Assembly: GCA_003344405.1 (NCBI GenBank)
Contig: NOWV01000165.1
Span: 1-64,000 of the forward strand
Source: Trichoplax sp. H2
Lineage: Eukaryota; Placozoa; Uniplacotomia; Trichoplacea
Reading direction: 5' to 3'
DNA: 64,000 nucleotides
The notes under the pieces were generated by a model that did no database searches, was not told the origin of the DNA, and saw nothing but the letters and a program-made list of their open reading frames with translations. Below are positions 20,201-33,700 of the stretch, piece by piece. The stretch's first letter is position 1. Each line of letters opens with the position of its first letter. A program made the translations under genes and the position numbers.

Positions 20201-22792
20201 ATAATAATCAACTTTACTTCGAAAGACTGGGGATATAATGAGAAAGCAATTTTACACGGGATGCAGAGAACTCTTTTTCATTCATAAATATTATTATTGC
20301 AATATAATCAGGAATTATGGGTATGCAAGTAATAAGTACTCAATGTTGGAAAAGGTAAAGTCAGGTCTGCAAATAGTTGACATGCAAACTAAAGTACAGT
20401 CGACCGCATTCCAACAAAGGATTAGAGATCAAAAGAACAGCATATATTTATGTCGTCACAAATAACCATGACATTCTGTATATGGAAACATCTATAAAGA
20501 CACGAAAGCTAATCATAAACTACACAAATGAATATTAAATTTAATTCGTTACCGTCATAAACAATTGCGGTTTTGGACAAATCGGAGGACATGAGATTGA
20601 CCAGCTATAACAGTAAATGATAAGAAATATACGTATTCTAAAAGTTAATGATTTTTTCATATGTACTACAAAAGCAAAGTACTCTACAAATCATATAAGT
20701 ATCTCAAAGTAAAGGATATATTGGTTTTTGAATTTATAATTAATTAATTTATACGAACAATGATAAGATACAGAAGTCTACCGGATGGAAAAGCAAATTA
20801 AAATAACTGAATCCCGTTGAAACTGCGATATTAATTAATTATATCTGACCTTAAACGTTGGAAAAGCATCAACATGATGACGACGACAAACAGGAACATT
20901 TCTAACATCGGAACAATCGACAGCTGCTAGAGCAATAACTGATTTCCAACCTTGACAATAAGATATTAAAAGAGATCAAATGTTAGAAAAATTTTGAGGC
21001 CGTAATTTGGCAGTTATTTACACAGTCATTGCCGTCCATTGTATGTCGATTACTATAACTCAGTCACTAGCTACTGCAGAAATGAAATTTCCCAATGCTG
21101 TATCAATGAAGCATTTGAAATTATATAGGGTATATCGAGTTTAAGGATAAAGAATAGCCTAGGTGATTGATTATAGATGGAGGAATAATTGCATAATATA
21201 CAATGTATATTCTACCACGCTACTGTACTCTATTGTTTATTAAACCTCATCCTAATACTACTGTACTATTAAAGGGATTGCATTCATCATCAACATGTTA
21301 CAATTTCAAATTAACCACATTGTATACTGTATGTATGAAAATTTAAAGTCCGGTGATTTGAAAGGTATAATCACGATTATAAGGAATCGAACAGTCCTAG
21401 GATATAGTTTTGAAGATTACAACAATAATTTGCAGGTTTACGCGTACCATCGCTAACGTATCGAGAAAGTGCTAAAAATTTACTTCCGATACTATCTCAG
21501 ACTCAGATTACGAGTATGTAAAATTCTTTGAATTAATTATCGATTCGATGCAAAGCCGATGTAAGGTATCGTCCATTGCTGACTAGAAGATTAGAAAGAT
21601 TTTACAATCTTGTGTCTGTTATCGTATCTACTAAAATTTAGTGGCAATTACTCAGAAATTTTCAATTGTTGTAACCTTTATGTTACTCGATTACGCATTC
21701 GGTATCGGTTGTTTAATATGTTCGTACAGCTGCTGTACTGCAGGCAGAAAGTCAAACTGTGGCTTCCTTGATTACAGTATATACTTATATTAATTATTGG
21801 TGTCTGCGTTTCGATGTTGTTCACGATAAGCAGTAGAGTCAATATCATAACTTTCCCACTACTATAAATGTTATTACTTCCATCGTTTGATAAAAGTGAG
21901 ACTACATCTTTCGTATTCGATTATCAAAATTTAAAAAATTAAGCAATCAACATTGAAAAATAAGGAATTGAATCGATTTTGTACCACCGCCATTACATCT
22001 CGTGTCGTTTATAATGACACGTATGAAATTGTTAAGTGTTGTCAAGGATAAGAATAGAAAGGTAGAGTATTTCAAAACATATTCATCAACAGTCCAATAT
22101 AATACCGCTGGTGTTGGAAATAGAAATTAAAATGTAGTTTACTCGGTTTGACATCAAAACGTATGCGTATAAGAACAGAGTCGATATGTCGATACCAATG
22201 CATTGAATGATAGGAATTAATCCAATACTGTACTAGCAGAGATATTACTACATGGACCGTGACACTACCATTGAATCTGATCAATTTTTCCTACAGTACA
22301 GTATATATCATTGCGTTAAGACGAGAATTTCAAGTTCTCTTTTGTTGGATGAATGTTGGATTAAACAGTATATTTACTGAATTCTCATCCTCTCCTATAG
22401 TTTCACATTGCTAGAAATATGGATAGATAGAAATTTGTGGAAAAGAATTGGCTGGGCTTGATTTCTTACTACCGGTACCCGTTGTACAGTACTGTAGAGT
22501 GTCACGTATTGTTTCTATCATCAACAAACATCATTCCTATCCTACCTGCAACATCTTCACCTAAACGAATATAAGTTGGTGCAAAACTTTGGCAATGGCC
22601 ACACCAAGAAGAATAAAATTGTACCAGCCAGCATCGATTACTTCTGACCAAGTAGCGATCGAGTGTATCATTGTTTAACGACTGAATATTAGTAATGCCT
22701 TCATATAATTCAGCTTTACAATTTAGCCCTAACCAAGGCAAAACAAGGATGAGAATGGTGGCGAAAAAATACAAATAACGATAGCTAGCCAT
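17230..22792 (-). CDS. QSOX: Quiescin sulfhydryl oxidase (QSOX), 11 exons
   Basis: FAD-dependent sulfhydryl oxidase that makes disulfides in secretory-pathway proteins and reduces oxygen to hydrogen peroxide (family knowledge). Exons on the minus strand: 22792-22546, 20950-20850, 20604-20553, 19782-19689, 19486-19317, 19219-19180, 19088-19032, 18923-18792, 18424-18301, 18194-18075 and 17937-17230. All phases agree and give 614 residues. Seen in order: hydrophobic signal peptide (about 1-27); first thioredoxin domain with WCGHC at 63-67; a second thioredoxin-like domain without a CxxC, containing SYLGREV; a helical linker; an Erv/ALR domain with the GYPCGLW block (404), CQKC at 445-448 and CPTC at 505-508; and a C-terminal membrane segment (about 574-598) followed by a basic tail. 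The order and spacing of the CxxC motifs match animal QSOX1/2. The 40-nt and 57-nt exons in the second thioredoxin domain are the least certain. The start is the first ATG before the signal peptide. Confidence 0.9.
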
Positions 22793-23232
22793 TCAGGAAT
22801 GTATCTAAGGCTTTTCCTTCATTACTGGGTATTTAAACCACAATTAATCAATGACCCCGCCACCAATGGCAATGTTACTGTTGGCAGAGAAAGAAATGAG
22901 CAACCAAGACGAGAGAAGACGAAGGTCAATTGACCAAGTTGTAATGGCAGATTTTCTCTCCTTTTGATAACCCTTTCAATTAAGACAGCCAATCTCTACC
23001 AATAATCTGTGTCGTTAAGTCTTACCCTCAAAGAAAATATACAGTAAAATAGGCAATAATGTCTTAGAGGAGAATTGACTAAGTCAATCAACAAGGTAAG
23101 AGGCAAAAAAAAGTAAACTCAATTCTTATGGATTAGGTAGCCAGATTTTAATTATCCTCTCTGCTGGCTGTGAAGAGAAGAGTGAGTGAGAATTGAAGTA
23201 CTGGAGCATAGAGATGAAACGAAAGTCTTGAT

Positions 23233-23392
23233 ATACAGTACTGTACCGTCACGTTTACTTGTCTGCCTGTACTGTAGATTATACTCTACGGGTGTTTTGG
23301 CTACAGTCGTTCATACGGTAGGCAGTTGAAGTGAGACCTACAGTACAGTACTGTACCTATACAGTAACAGTACTGTTACAGTACAGTATAAG
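23233..23392. repeat. GTAC-word palindromic repeat cluster
   Basis: Several stretches such as TACAGTACTGTACC and ACAGTAACAGTACTGTTACAG occur within 160 bp; many are near-perfect palindromes centred on GTAC or AGTACT. A further group follows at 23527-23600. They lie 0.4-0.8 kb upstream of the QSOX start codon. Confidence 0.75.
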
Positions 23393-23626
23393 TTCAAATT
23401 ATCCTATAGTAATCCTGGTATTAGATCGTCAGAACGGATGGCAGCCAGGACGACTTGAGTCTGACTGTCTCAGAGTGACACTAGCACAGTGACAGGTTGA
23501 GACGAAGAATTGCTTTTGCGCGGACGCAGTACTGTACAGGGAGTACAGCATACCACCAATTTTTGCTAGCAGTACAGTACAGTGTAATCTACAGTACACT
23601 CAGCGAAATCCATATGAAGTCCCGTT

Positions 23627-23708
23627 CACGTGAAGTTTGCAACACTTCACCTTCAAGTGAAGTGAAGTTTGCAACACTTCACCTTCACGCGAAGTGAAGT
23701 TTCAAATT
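23627..23708. repeat. 32-bp tandem repeat rich in GTGAAGT/ACTTCAC
   Basis: The word GTGAAGTTTGCAACACTTCA begins at 23630 and again at 23662, and GTGAAGTTT starts a third time at 23694, a strict 32-bp period. Within each unit ACTTCAC and GTGAAGT are inverted copies, so each unit can form a hairpin. Confidence 0.9.
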
Positions 23709-26700
23709 CCAACTTCACACGTTCCCTAGTTGAGACTAGTTGAGACAGTCAGACCTCCAATATCGATCTCTCCATTTTTCTCTCTCTCGAAAGCTGTTCA
23801 AATCTTCATTTTTTCAAAGTATCCCCCAAATGGGGATCTTGAATGATTGTATTCAGCTCCAGTGTTTCCTAATATTACAGTACAATCATCATACTCAATA
23901 GCGTTGCGTAAGAATTTTTCCATTTCACTGTACTGTACATTGAACCAGTACTCCATACAATCCTATTCACTACTACAAGATACTACAATTAGTATCGCTT
24001 CGACATCGTACGAGTGACGCTAACCGCGAGACTGTTCTAGATATTAGTACCGTACCGTATCGAAGGAGACAAAAGAAGAAGACTGACGTTTTAATCATGC
24101 TGATAACGGACGTATCCGACAATGTTCTATACTTTGTATAGGTATTGACATAGTGAGTCAGTAGTATAACTATAAAATCCTCCCGTTTTCAAGACCATAG
24201 TACTACTGGCATGGTACTGTACGGTCTGTACCATCGTATCGACTTCTGGACTGGAGTACTGTGTTGAAAGAGCAAGTGAGTTCACAGTCGTCACCATAGA
24301 GATACGTAGTACCTGTCTAACCACCGCTGTAGCCCGATCGCAGTTGCAAATAATCATTAGTTAAATTATGGCAAAACATTGCCTAACGAACAAGGATGAA
24401 ACTGACCGTTGTAGAATATATAATTATTATAGCAACTACATCAAGAAGAGAGTGATAAAGCCGATTTCTATACAGTATACAAAATCATAGGGATAATGCG
24501 GATATCGTCTAAGGAATCAAATACAAACTTGACTGGATATACGAAACCCTCTGGAGGCCTACATAATACCAAATTGGCCCCCTAATTCCTATATTTAATA
24601 CCTGATATCTCCAAAAATGTATGGACCTTCATCGTAGAATGGATTAGCAAATTTCCCGTATCAAAATAATTACGGTAGCTTCTCCCTGAGGAATAATTAT
24701 GATAGATAATAAGTTGTCATTGACATACAAGAGGCCCACAAGTTAGTTTTTACAGTAAGTGATGAATTAGAATGGAGTTGATTCGCCCCCTACGATATAC
24801 AGTACTACTGTATATCACTGCTTTGCCAAAGTTTTATTTGCAGGCTACAGCCTGGCTTCTATGGTACTGGATAAGCATTAAGAGCTCACTTAACAGGCGA
24901 AACATAGCTAAACTATCGAGGGAATAATGCCAACGGCTAAGGACCACATTAAATCATATCCAATTGAACCTTGAACGTAGTAGCAGTCAGGCACCCATTC
25001 GCGATTTACCAACTATATACTGTACAGGCAAATACATCAATGGATAGAGACCTAATACTGAATACTAATTGAGTGGAAGTACTCCACATGCAATATGCAT
25101 GAATTAAACACGTTGCTAACGTAAAGAATCAGTAACTGTTTTGAATGCTATTACTGGAATACAAACCCCCAAATACACTAAACGTTCTCCAGATAGGAAG
25201 TTTCCTAGAATTATCTTAATTCAATGTCGAACTGTATCAAGCTACATTAAATAAATAAATTAACACAAAGAATAATATAATGATGTAATATATATCTCCT
25301 ATCTACAAGTACTACATGTGGAGATTCATTTTATTGTTATAGCACAATATTACATTATATTCTATACGATTGTGTCACAATATTGCTGTTGGCAATAAGT
25401 GTATACAAGTAGGAGGCATATCATTTACTGTAAACATAAAAGCGCAAAGCACTAATTAATTGATCGTCGTGTTTTACTATATTTTCTACACTTTGATTTG
25501 CTAAATGCAATCAGAGAAACAGTTTAATCTCAATTACAATAGTATAACATAGATATGATAACATACATAATAAAATATGAATAGATTACCCAATTTATAC
25601 ATACAATCATCACGTACCCAGCTTAATAACTGAATAAACTGCCGGTAGCAGATCTTTATGCTGCATCATCACGTTGGAGGATATTGATAATCAAAAAATA
25701 CCACTAGATTTACAAGCACTGTTAATCCTTAACATGTACGGATATAACTATCACTATCGTATATATCCTGTACAGTATACGAGTATACGCGTATTCAAAT
25801 TTGGATCATTATTGATGTCGACGTAATCATCATCAGCGACTCCAGTAGATCTAGCTACAACGTGCGGTACAGTAATCTTTCTATGCAGATAATTACTGAT
25901 ATCTTAGTGCAATAAAATTCACTTTATAATTATACTATATATTACTACTACTCATCATGCTCACTCACACAATCATCCCTTATACAGTAGAATTTGATGA
26001 ACTGCGTAAATCATCTATATGAATGGTTATATCATCGTTTACAGAACTCATGTAATTATGCATGTGTATACTTATAGAAAAACACTATTGACATAAAAGC
26101 GACAGATTAGCATGGTTATAGATTTAATCATCTCCTACAATGTAGAATTTAATAAGCTATATATATCTGTATAATCGTATTACTACTTAAAGTATACGTA
26201 TACACGCTACATCATATATCAGCAAAAAGTTTATTATATTTAAGGATGCAGTCATTTATTGCCCCTGCACAGGATGATTGGAAGAGAACCGGCATCACTA
26301 TGCATGCCTGTATCATGAGGTAAAATAGCAACCATATGTCATTAAAGCATATATATATCCTAACCCGTATATATACAAAGTATTATACATGTTGTATCGT
26401 CTATCAAAAGAGGATCATTGCTTTTTATGGATGTAATCATATCCATCGCCTAAACGGCATGATTAAACGATTTACGAAACGTATCTTTTCATAATTTCTC
26501 AAGACATTTCTTACAAATCATACATCGCAAAGTAGACCAATAGTAGATTAACAATGATTTTAGGATACATCTTTTCTTGTGTAATATAAATTTGATTTTG
26601 TACAGTATTCATCCAATTTATTGGCACTATGGCCAATAGCGTAAATTAATATAAGCCCTATATTCTATTCTCATTTGCAACTAATCATTGCATTTATTCA

Positions 26701-27774
26701 ATGTAATTATATCCTTAACATCATAATTTGGTGAATAATTGCATCAAGTTAATATATAAATATATAATTACATCATTATCTACAATATAACATACTGTTT
26801 GTTCAAGTTTATAGATCATCCTATTGACAAATTTTAGTATGTCTGGTGAGAATATAAATACAGTACCCAAACTCCTTGTGACCATTTAGTGACCTGGATC
26901 GGCAATAAATTTGTCCTATTCATGTATCATCACTTCTACAACAAACTAAATCATCTACGCACTTGATATTATAGATTATATTACTCATATAAGTGAGATT
27001 AATTGCAAGATAGGATAATTTGATTGCCTAATCTCGTCAAAAATTTAATGGTATCATTAAAGACATCACGGTCTGAGAAATTTATATGTACGCTAGATAA
27101 TCCAGATTGGTGGCAGCAGATTATCCAATTTTACGCTTTTGCCAACTCTGTACCGATACAATTACAGTTTAAAAAGTACAGTATATAAGCACCGATATAT
27201 AAATGATCATGCTAATCGATATCGTCGCTTCTCCTACAGACTAATTTGACAAATAAACCTCGTTAAGCATTCTATAGTGCTGATGTAAATATCTATATTA
27301 ACATGGATCCACACCCTATATTATATACTAACAATAGATCAGCCTGTCTAATTACCTATGGATAGAAATACCCTTTATACAGTAGAAAAGAATAAGCAAA
27401 TTAACGTGATAGACCATTCAATGGCATCGATACAAATGTCTGTATGCTGATGGAAACCAATGCTAAATCCTAGTCAAACCTATTATCATCAATAGTACAT
27501 CTTCTATTTTAGTAGATAGTATCATCGTCTGTTGTCCTACCATTTGATATACTCATAGGATCAACCTAATTAAATTCAAATAGAAATATCGACGACTACT
27601 GACCCATCGCTTTTCAATCATTTAGTTAGTGGCGGATAGCAGATTACTAAAACTTATCCACTAATTAATACATCGAATTGCTATCCACGCATAACCTAGT
27701 TTAGGTGTGCTATATGATATTAATTTCTATAGTTTTTGGATAACGTTGTTCTACTTGGTAAGACTTTAACCATC

Positions 27775-30700
27775 ATGGCAAACGGCAAGAAAAAAAAAAA
27801 TCAAGCTACTAAAAAACTACCAACTATCCATAATATTTTCCAGGTAAACGATAACTACTTGTAAATAAAGCTAGGGCTTAAAGCTAAAATATTAACATTA
27901 CAGATTTTTCTTTCTCCAACGATGGAAAGAGTGCATAATAACTATCGATAATTTAATTTAGTGTATCATCATTTTTAATTTTTTATCATTGTCGTTCATT
28001 TTTGGTGTTCGTAAATGAATGGATTTCAGTTTTACCCTTCTGATCCTTGATTAACGTGCATGAAAATAATGCATGTTTGTCCAATCATATATACTTGCTT
28101 ACCCTATTAAAATAGTATCAAATCAAAATAGCTTAATATTTAATAATTGCTACACTTGTAAAGTTGCTCAATAGATACCTTAGTGAAGCATTTTATTCAA
28201 TTTCAATTCGCTTTATCTCGGAATCAAAATTTAAATGCTGTATTAATCATGGCTATGAATAATCTTCTTTGGAAATCAGTCTACAGCTGAAATAGAATTG
28301 AAAAAGATAATTCCATTTTGAAAAGATTCAAGAATCTTAAATCTCACTGATTTCTGTTGCTATTATTCTACAAATTATCTTTACCTAATTGAAGGATCAA
28401 AAATATGCTCTCCTACTAGTGATCGATATAAATGATCTTCATTCGATACGATAAATTCGATAAGAAAGGGATGGAGAAAATAATTACCTTTAGCGTGATT
28501 GCCAAGTTTTAGATCAAATTGATTTTCTTAGTTTTATCAATCACGGTAATCTGATGAAGAATAATGTTTTACAGTGCTATAATATCGAGAAATCATAATT
28601 TTCGGAGTAAGTGATCAATTACTATAGTCTAATAGCATCAAACCACGAGTATGAAGATCGGAAAGAAAGTTCTTTCCGATTGTATTCCGCTTTAGCAACT
28701 TGATACCGGATAGAATCTAATTTAATAAGCGGAAAAGAATCATTTATTGCATTCTTTGTGAACGACTTATTTTAAAATTATCATATAAGCTATTCTATCA
28801 TAGAATAGAGAAGTAGTTCATAAAATAATTATTTTAAAATGAATATCATTTAAAATGATAAAGCCATATCAATACAGTAATTCCTTTCTACTTTACATCC
28901 AGCACGTAAATCATCGAGATTGAAATGTGATAAAAATCATTTATCGGACCGATTGATGGCGAAATCATTTTTTCGTCATTTATAAATAGTTATCCTCACA
29001 ATCGTAAAAAAATACTACACAGATCCATAGAGTGAATGAGAAGAAAAGATTCAACTTGACGTTTAAGAATGGCCTTATTCATAAAGTAATAATAATTATT
29101 GTAGAAGGATTGTCATATAAAATAGCAAATAAAAGCAACAAAGAAAATTTAATGTTAAACTGCTTCGAGCGGTACAAACATCAGTTATGGCCAGAAGGTC
29201 GTAGAAATAGCAAAAGGATAGACTAGAAGAAATAATTTCTCATTTCCCTTTTAACTTATTGCCTTAAATCATAGACTCAATATGTTTTTTTACATTGGAT
29301 CAATCAATTATAATTTTAAACTTGATAGGTTTAACTAATTTAAATTTTACTTTAGGTCGCGAAAAACGGGACGATTGATATCTTAGATGACATTCTCCCT
29401 GATAAAGAAGATTTCAATCGGATGTGTGAAAAACGAGATGAACATGGTTTAACGCCCTTGCATTATGCCGCTAAATTTAATCAAATCAATGCCATTACTC
29501 GCTTAGTTACCTGTGGTGCTGGTAAGCTAAATCGTTATTTTAGCAGGACAAGAAAGTATTTTTCATCTTCATTTATCAAGAACTCATGAATTTAAGTTTT
29601 AGCACACTCAGCCTCGGTAGAAATATATATCAAAATGATTTCATTCTAAATTATTGATTCACTCTATGGATATGAAGATAGGGCCATAATTCTGGCCATA
29701 ATATCTTTCTTTAATTGAAGTGATTGGCAAACGTTTTATCCCATACATTTATTATCACTAACTGAAGATACTATCGAAAATTCGGCCTCCTATAAGAAGA
29801 ATTCTCACTTTCTACTACCATAATAGCGAACAATCTTTGATATTCAGACAGTTTGAAACAAATGTTCCTAATAAATCTTGTTAAATTTGCCTTCGGTGCA
29901 TAGAAGATTTTCAATTTAATGATGGAATCACTAATATCATTATACTTTTTGATCTTCTTAATGTCAAAAATTCAATCTCACCATTGCTTAGAATTAAACC
30001 TTCATTATTTCAAGCGAATATGCCACTATAGATTTAGTAATTCCATAGCTTTAATCCATCCCTTATTACTTTTCATACTCTGAATAACTAACCCTATTAA
30101 TTATAAATCGATAGAAATTATTTAAATTTGTGCTGGATTGTAGATTAACTGCTCTACAGCTGCCAAATGAAACGGTCTTCCATTTATAGTCTAACAATTT
30201 TCCTAGTAATATTCTCGCATTTGACTGAGCAACCGTGAAGTAAAAATTACTTACTCGTTTCACATCAATTTTTCATTTTCAAATTGATCAATAATATATA
30301 ATCAATCATGGTTGAAATATCCACGAACTGCCAGATAAACGGTCTTCATGTTTGTCGCAAATCTAAACTCATAACGACAAAAATTAGAACTATCACAGAA
30401 AACTAAATCTGCAAGCCCACTGTCAAATTTATCCTGCCTGATATCTACTTCAGTATAACGCTAGATACGGACGATCTCATGTCGTCAGGAAGAACCGTAA
30501 TTAGCAGTCTCTGTTTGGACAAAACTAATACCAAACTTTATTGAAAAAATCACTCAATTTATAGTAAATCCACTTAAATATTAATTGCTTAATTATCAAT
30601 TTATAGGTAATATTATATAACTATGCAGTTATGTATTAAGACATGTAAAGTTATCTTATGGAAATTATACTACGATAACTATGCAAAAATTACTCTGTAA

Positions 30701-33700
30701 CAACTTTATAGCCTAATAATTCCTCAGCAGTATTTTCAGATCGATCGAGCAACCGTGAAATATTTTTATCTATCTACAGTTCATTCCACATCCACTCCTC
30801 ATTTCCAAATCGATCAATTACTAGTCATGATTTGAGTATTCAGCCACTACTTTATGAAATCGACTTCATTTCATATCATATAACAACCATTTCTTAAACA
30901 TAGCTAACTATTAGTAATTTATAATTTTGATATTGGATGAAGTCTGATTAGAATAGTTGCAGAATGTAACTATAAGAGCAAGCAATATTCATTGATCTTT
31001 ATTGTGGGTAGATGTTGATGTCAGAGGTATCGATGAAATTGCTCCTCTTCACGTGGCTGCCAGGCATAACCATAGTGAAGCAGCAAAGACACTATTATCT
31101 TTACAAGCAAAATCTGATATTGGAGATGATGATGGTGATACTCCATTGCATGTCGCTGCCAAGTTAGGCTATCCTAACGTTTGTAAGGTTAGTAAAGAAA
31201 CAAATTCGAAAAATGATAACTATACAGTAGGTATAGTTTTGCTTCAAATCATAGACAGCTTACCTAGAGTAGTCTAATAACAATATTGCTGATATCATCT
31301 CAATGATATACATTTGTCGCTTGATATATCCCATTTTTTATCAGATCTTGATTGAACATAATCCATCGCTGATCAACAAAGTCAACAAGGATAAAGTAAC
31401 CCCGTTACATATAGCATGCAGGAGGAATAGACTCTTAGTCTGTCAACTATTGGTAATTTTTAATAACAGATAATGTTGAAAAATATTCCAATAAAGCAAA
31501 AATAAACTTGCTTGATAATATTAAATAGGCATTTGTATATTTAAAATCGATGATACTGAAATAGATTGGTAATGCTGCTAATGCTATGCTCAAATCGGTG
31601 GATGGTAGTTTACCTATTCACTTTGCAGCATCTAAAGGCAGTTGCGAAATTATCGAACTATTGCTGGACATTGCTGCTTCTCGTAGCGAGCCTAAAACCA
31701 ACCATTTAGCTATGCAGGATAATGAGGGGAAAACTGCTCTACATAGGGCTGTTCAAGGTGGACATGTAAAAGTAAGGAAACATCATTATGAATTTCTACT
31801 ACTATAATGATTGACCAACTTACTTATTGCGGTACATAGTTAAACTTAAAATGCCATATAGATCTAAATTGAAATTTTCCTTAGCTCAATAGCAGTAAAT
31901 ATCTGCTGACAATGTTGCTAACTTGACTACTATTTTTCCCTTAGGCAGCAATTACATGTCTGCATAGTGGATCTGATATCATGGCTACTATGGTAATAAA
32001 AGTTATTTTGAAGATCTTGAGTCTAAGATACAGACAATTTTACCACAACCGCTATTCAGTCTAAATTCTTTTTGTAAAATTAATTGCAGAATGATGGGCT
32101 TACACCTTTACACGTAGCAGCCAGTATTGGATCACCAACCCTAACTAGAATTCTGCTAAAAGATGGAGCACAAATCAATGCCAAGTGTGTCATAGGCCGA
32201 ACTCCAATTCATTTAGCATCTTCGTTTGGTCATACTTCTGTAATCAAAATTTTATTAAATCAGGTAGTTTATGTAGACTAATGAAGATTATCATGCTGCT
32301 GTTTCAATATAAGCTTCTATTTACATATTTGCATGAAAATATTCAAGAAATAAGTATAGTAGCCTCGTTGATACTACGTTAGGTTCGTAGTTTAAAGATA
32401 TTACAGTATTAGACGGACTTAGATTACTTCAGCGTTTCATCATCACAATAATCATAAAAATAAGCGATTGCGAAGGGATGATAGATTAAAACCTTGAGAT
32501 GCATGCAATCTTTCACAAATATCTTTCATCAGAAATGATAGAGATGGCATTGGCTTAAGCACGCTTTTCAGTTAAATATTAGCAAGTTACAGTCTAAATT
32601 GTGCAGCATTTTTTCATCGAAAGAGATGAAGTAAAATTCTTAATGCAAATTTTCATTCCTGTATGTTTAATTCCAATCTTTTTAAAAAGTTTTCACCAAA
32701 CTAAATCTGCTTTTTAAACCACAATATCATAAATACAAGAAAAAATTTACTGAGATTGTCATTCTCGCATCAAACCAGACTTTACTGCACTCATAAGAAA
32801 TCATATCTGATTCGGATAAGCAATCATGTTGACTAAATCAAACTTAATTCTTCTTATTTTTAGGGAGCTGAAATCAACATTGTCGATGATAAATTTCAAA
32901 CTCCGCTCATGGTTGCCACAGAAAATGGAAATTTATCATCCATTAATGAACTAATTTATCAAGGTGCAGATGTTTCAGTGGTAGACGATCAAAATAGAAA
33001 CTGTTTACATCTAGCTAGTCGAGCAGGTCATCTAGAAGCTCTAATTGCTATTTTTAAGGTGATGGAACGATGATATCCACTTTTAAAGTTGCTATGAATG
33101 GGTTCTATTAGAACTAAGAATCTTTATCGTCGCATTTACAGAATTAGCTCATAGTTTGTGTTGATTTCTATCAATATTTATAGCATGGTGGACAAGGCTA
33201 TGTCGATATTTTAGATAGCTTAGACAGAACTCCAATCCATTATGCAGCTGAAGCTGGCCATCATAGAGTAAGATAATTAAATATCATATTTGCACATGAA
33301 ATTTTTTCCTGCTCTCACGTCCTTTTCTGGTAATACGTTAAAACTTTTAATTTAAATGTTTCTTGTTTTTAAATCCTCTCTCGATAGATCATTGAACTAT
33401 TGCTAGCTAATGATGCTGGATTAGAATTTTCTGATGCAGACGATAACTTACCAATCCATTTAGCATGCAAGTAAGTTCCTGAAATGATCATTAGCCAAAT
33501 GAAATAGACTGCATTTTGCCTTGACTTTAATGCTACCTGAATCTAAAGGTAGAAAAGAAAGATGTAGCCTAATAATGTCATTAGAATACAATTGAAGATG
33601 TTTCTGCCAAATTATATGAGAAAATGGCTTCCTTTTAATTATGCAGATGCAGTCTATGTAGATTTCAGCTGTAAATCAGTTCAATATTTGTATTTACCTC

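Larger units (their letters stand above)
22793..27774. other. Intergenic spacer between divergent QSOX and TRPA-A
   Basis: About 5 kb without a recognisable gene. The first 1.5 kb, next to the QSOX start, contains several GTAC-word palindromic repeats and a 32-bp tandem repeat (separate entries). From about 24.4 kb to 27.7 kb the sequence is AT-rich and I see nothing coding. Confidence 0.7.

Noticed and set aside
19852-20465. Plus-strand frames of 98 and 75 codons inside QSOX introns
   Set aside because: Unrecognised, between well-supported minus-strand QSOX exons, without splice partners or family signal.
29032-29226. 64-codon frame in TRPA-A intron 1
   Set aside because: No acceptor-donor pair in phase with the neighbouring exons and no ankyrin pattern.
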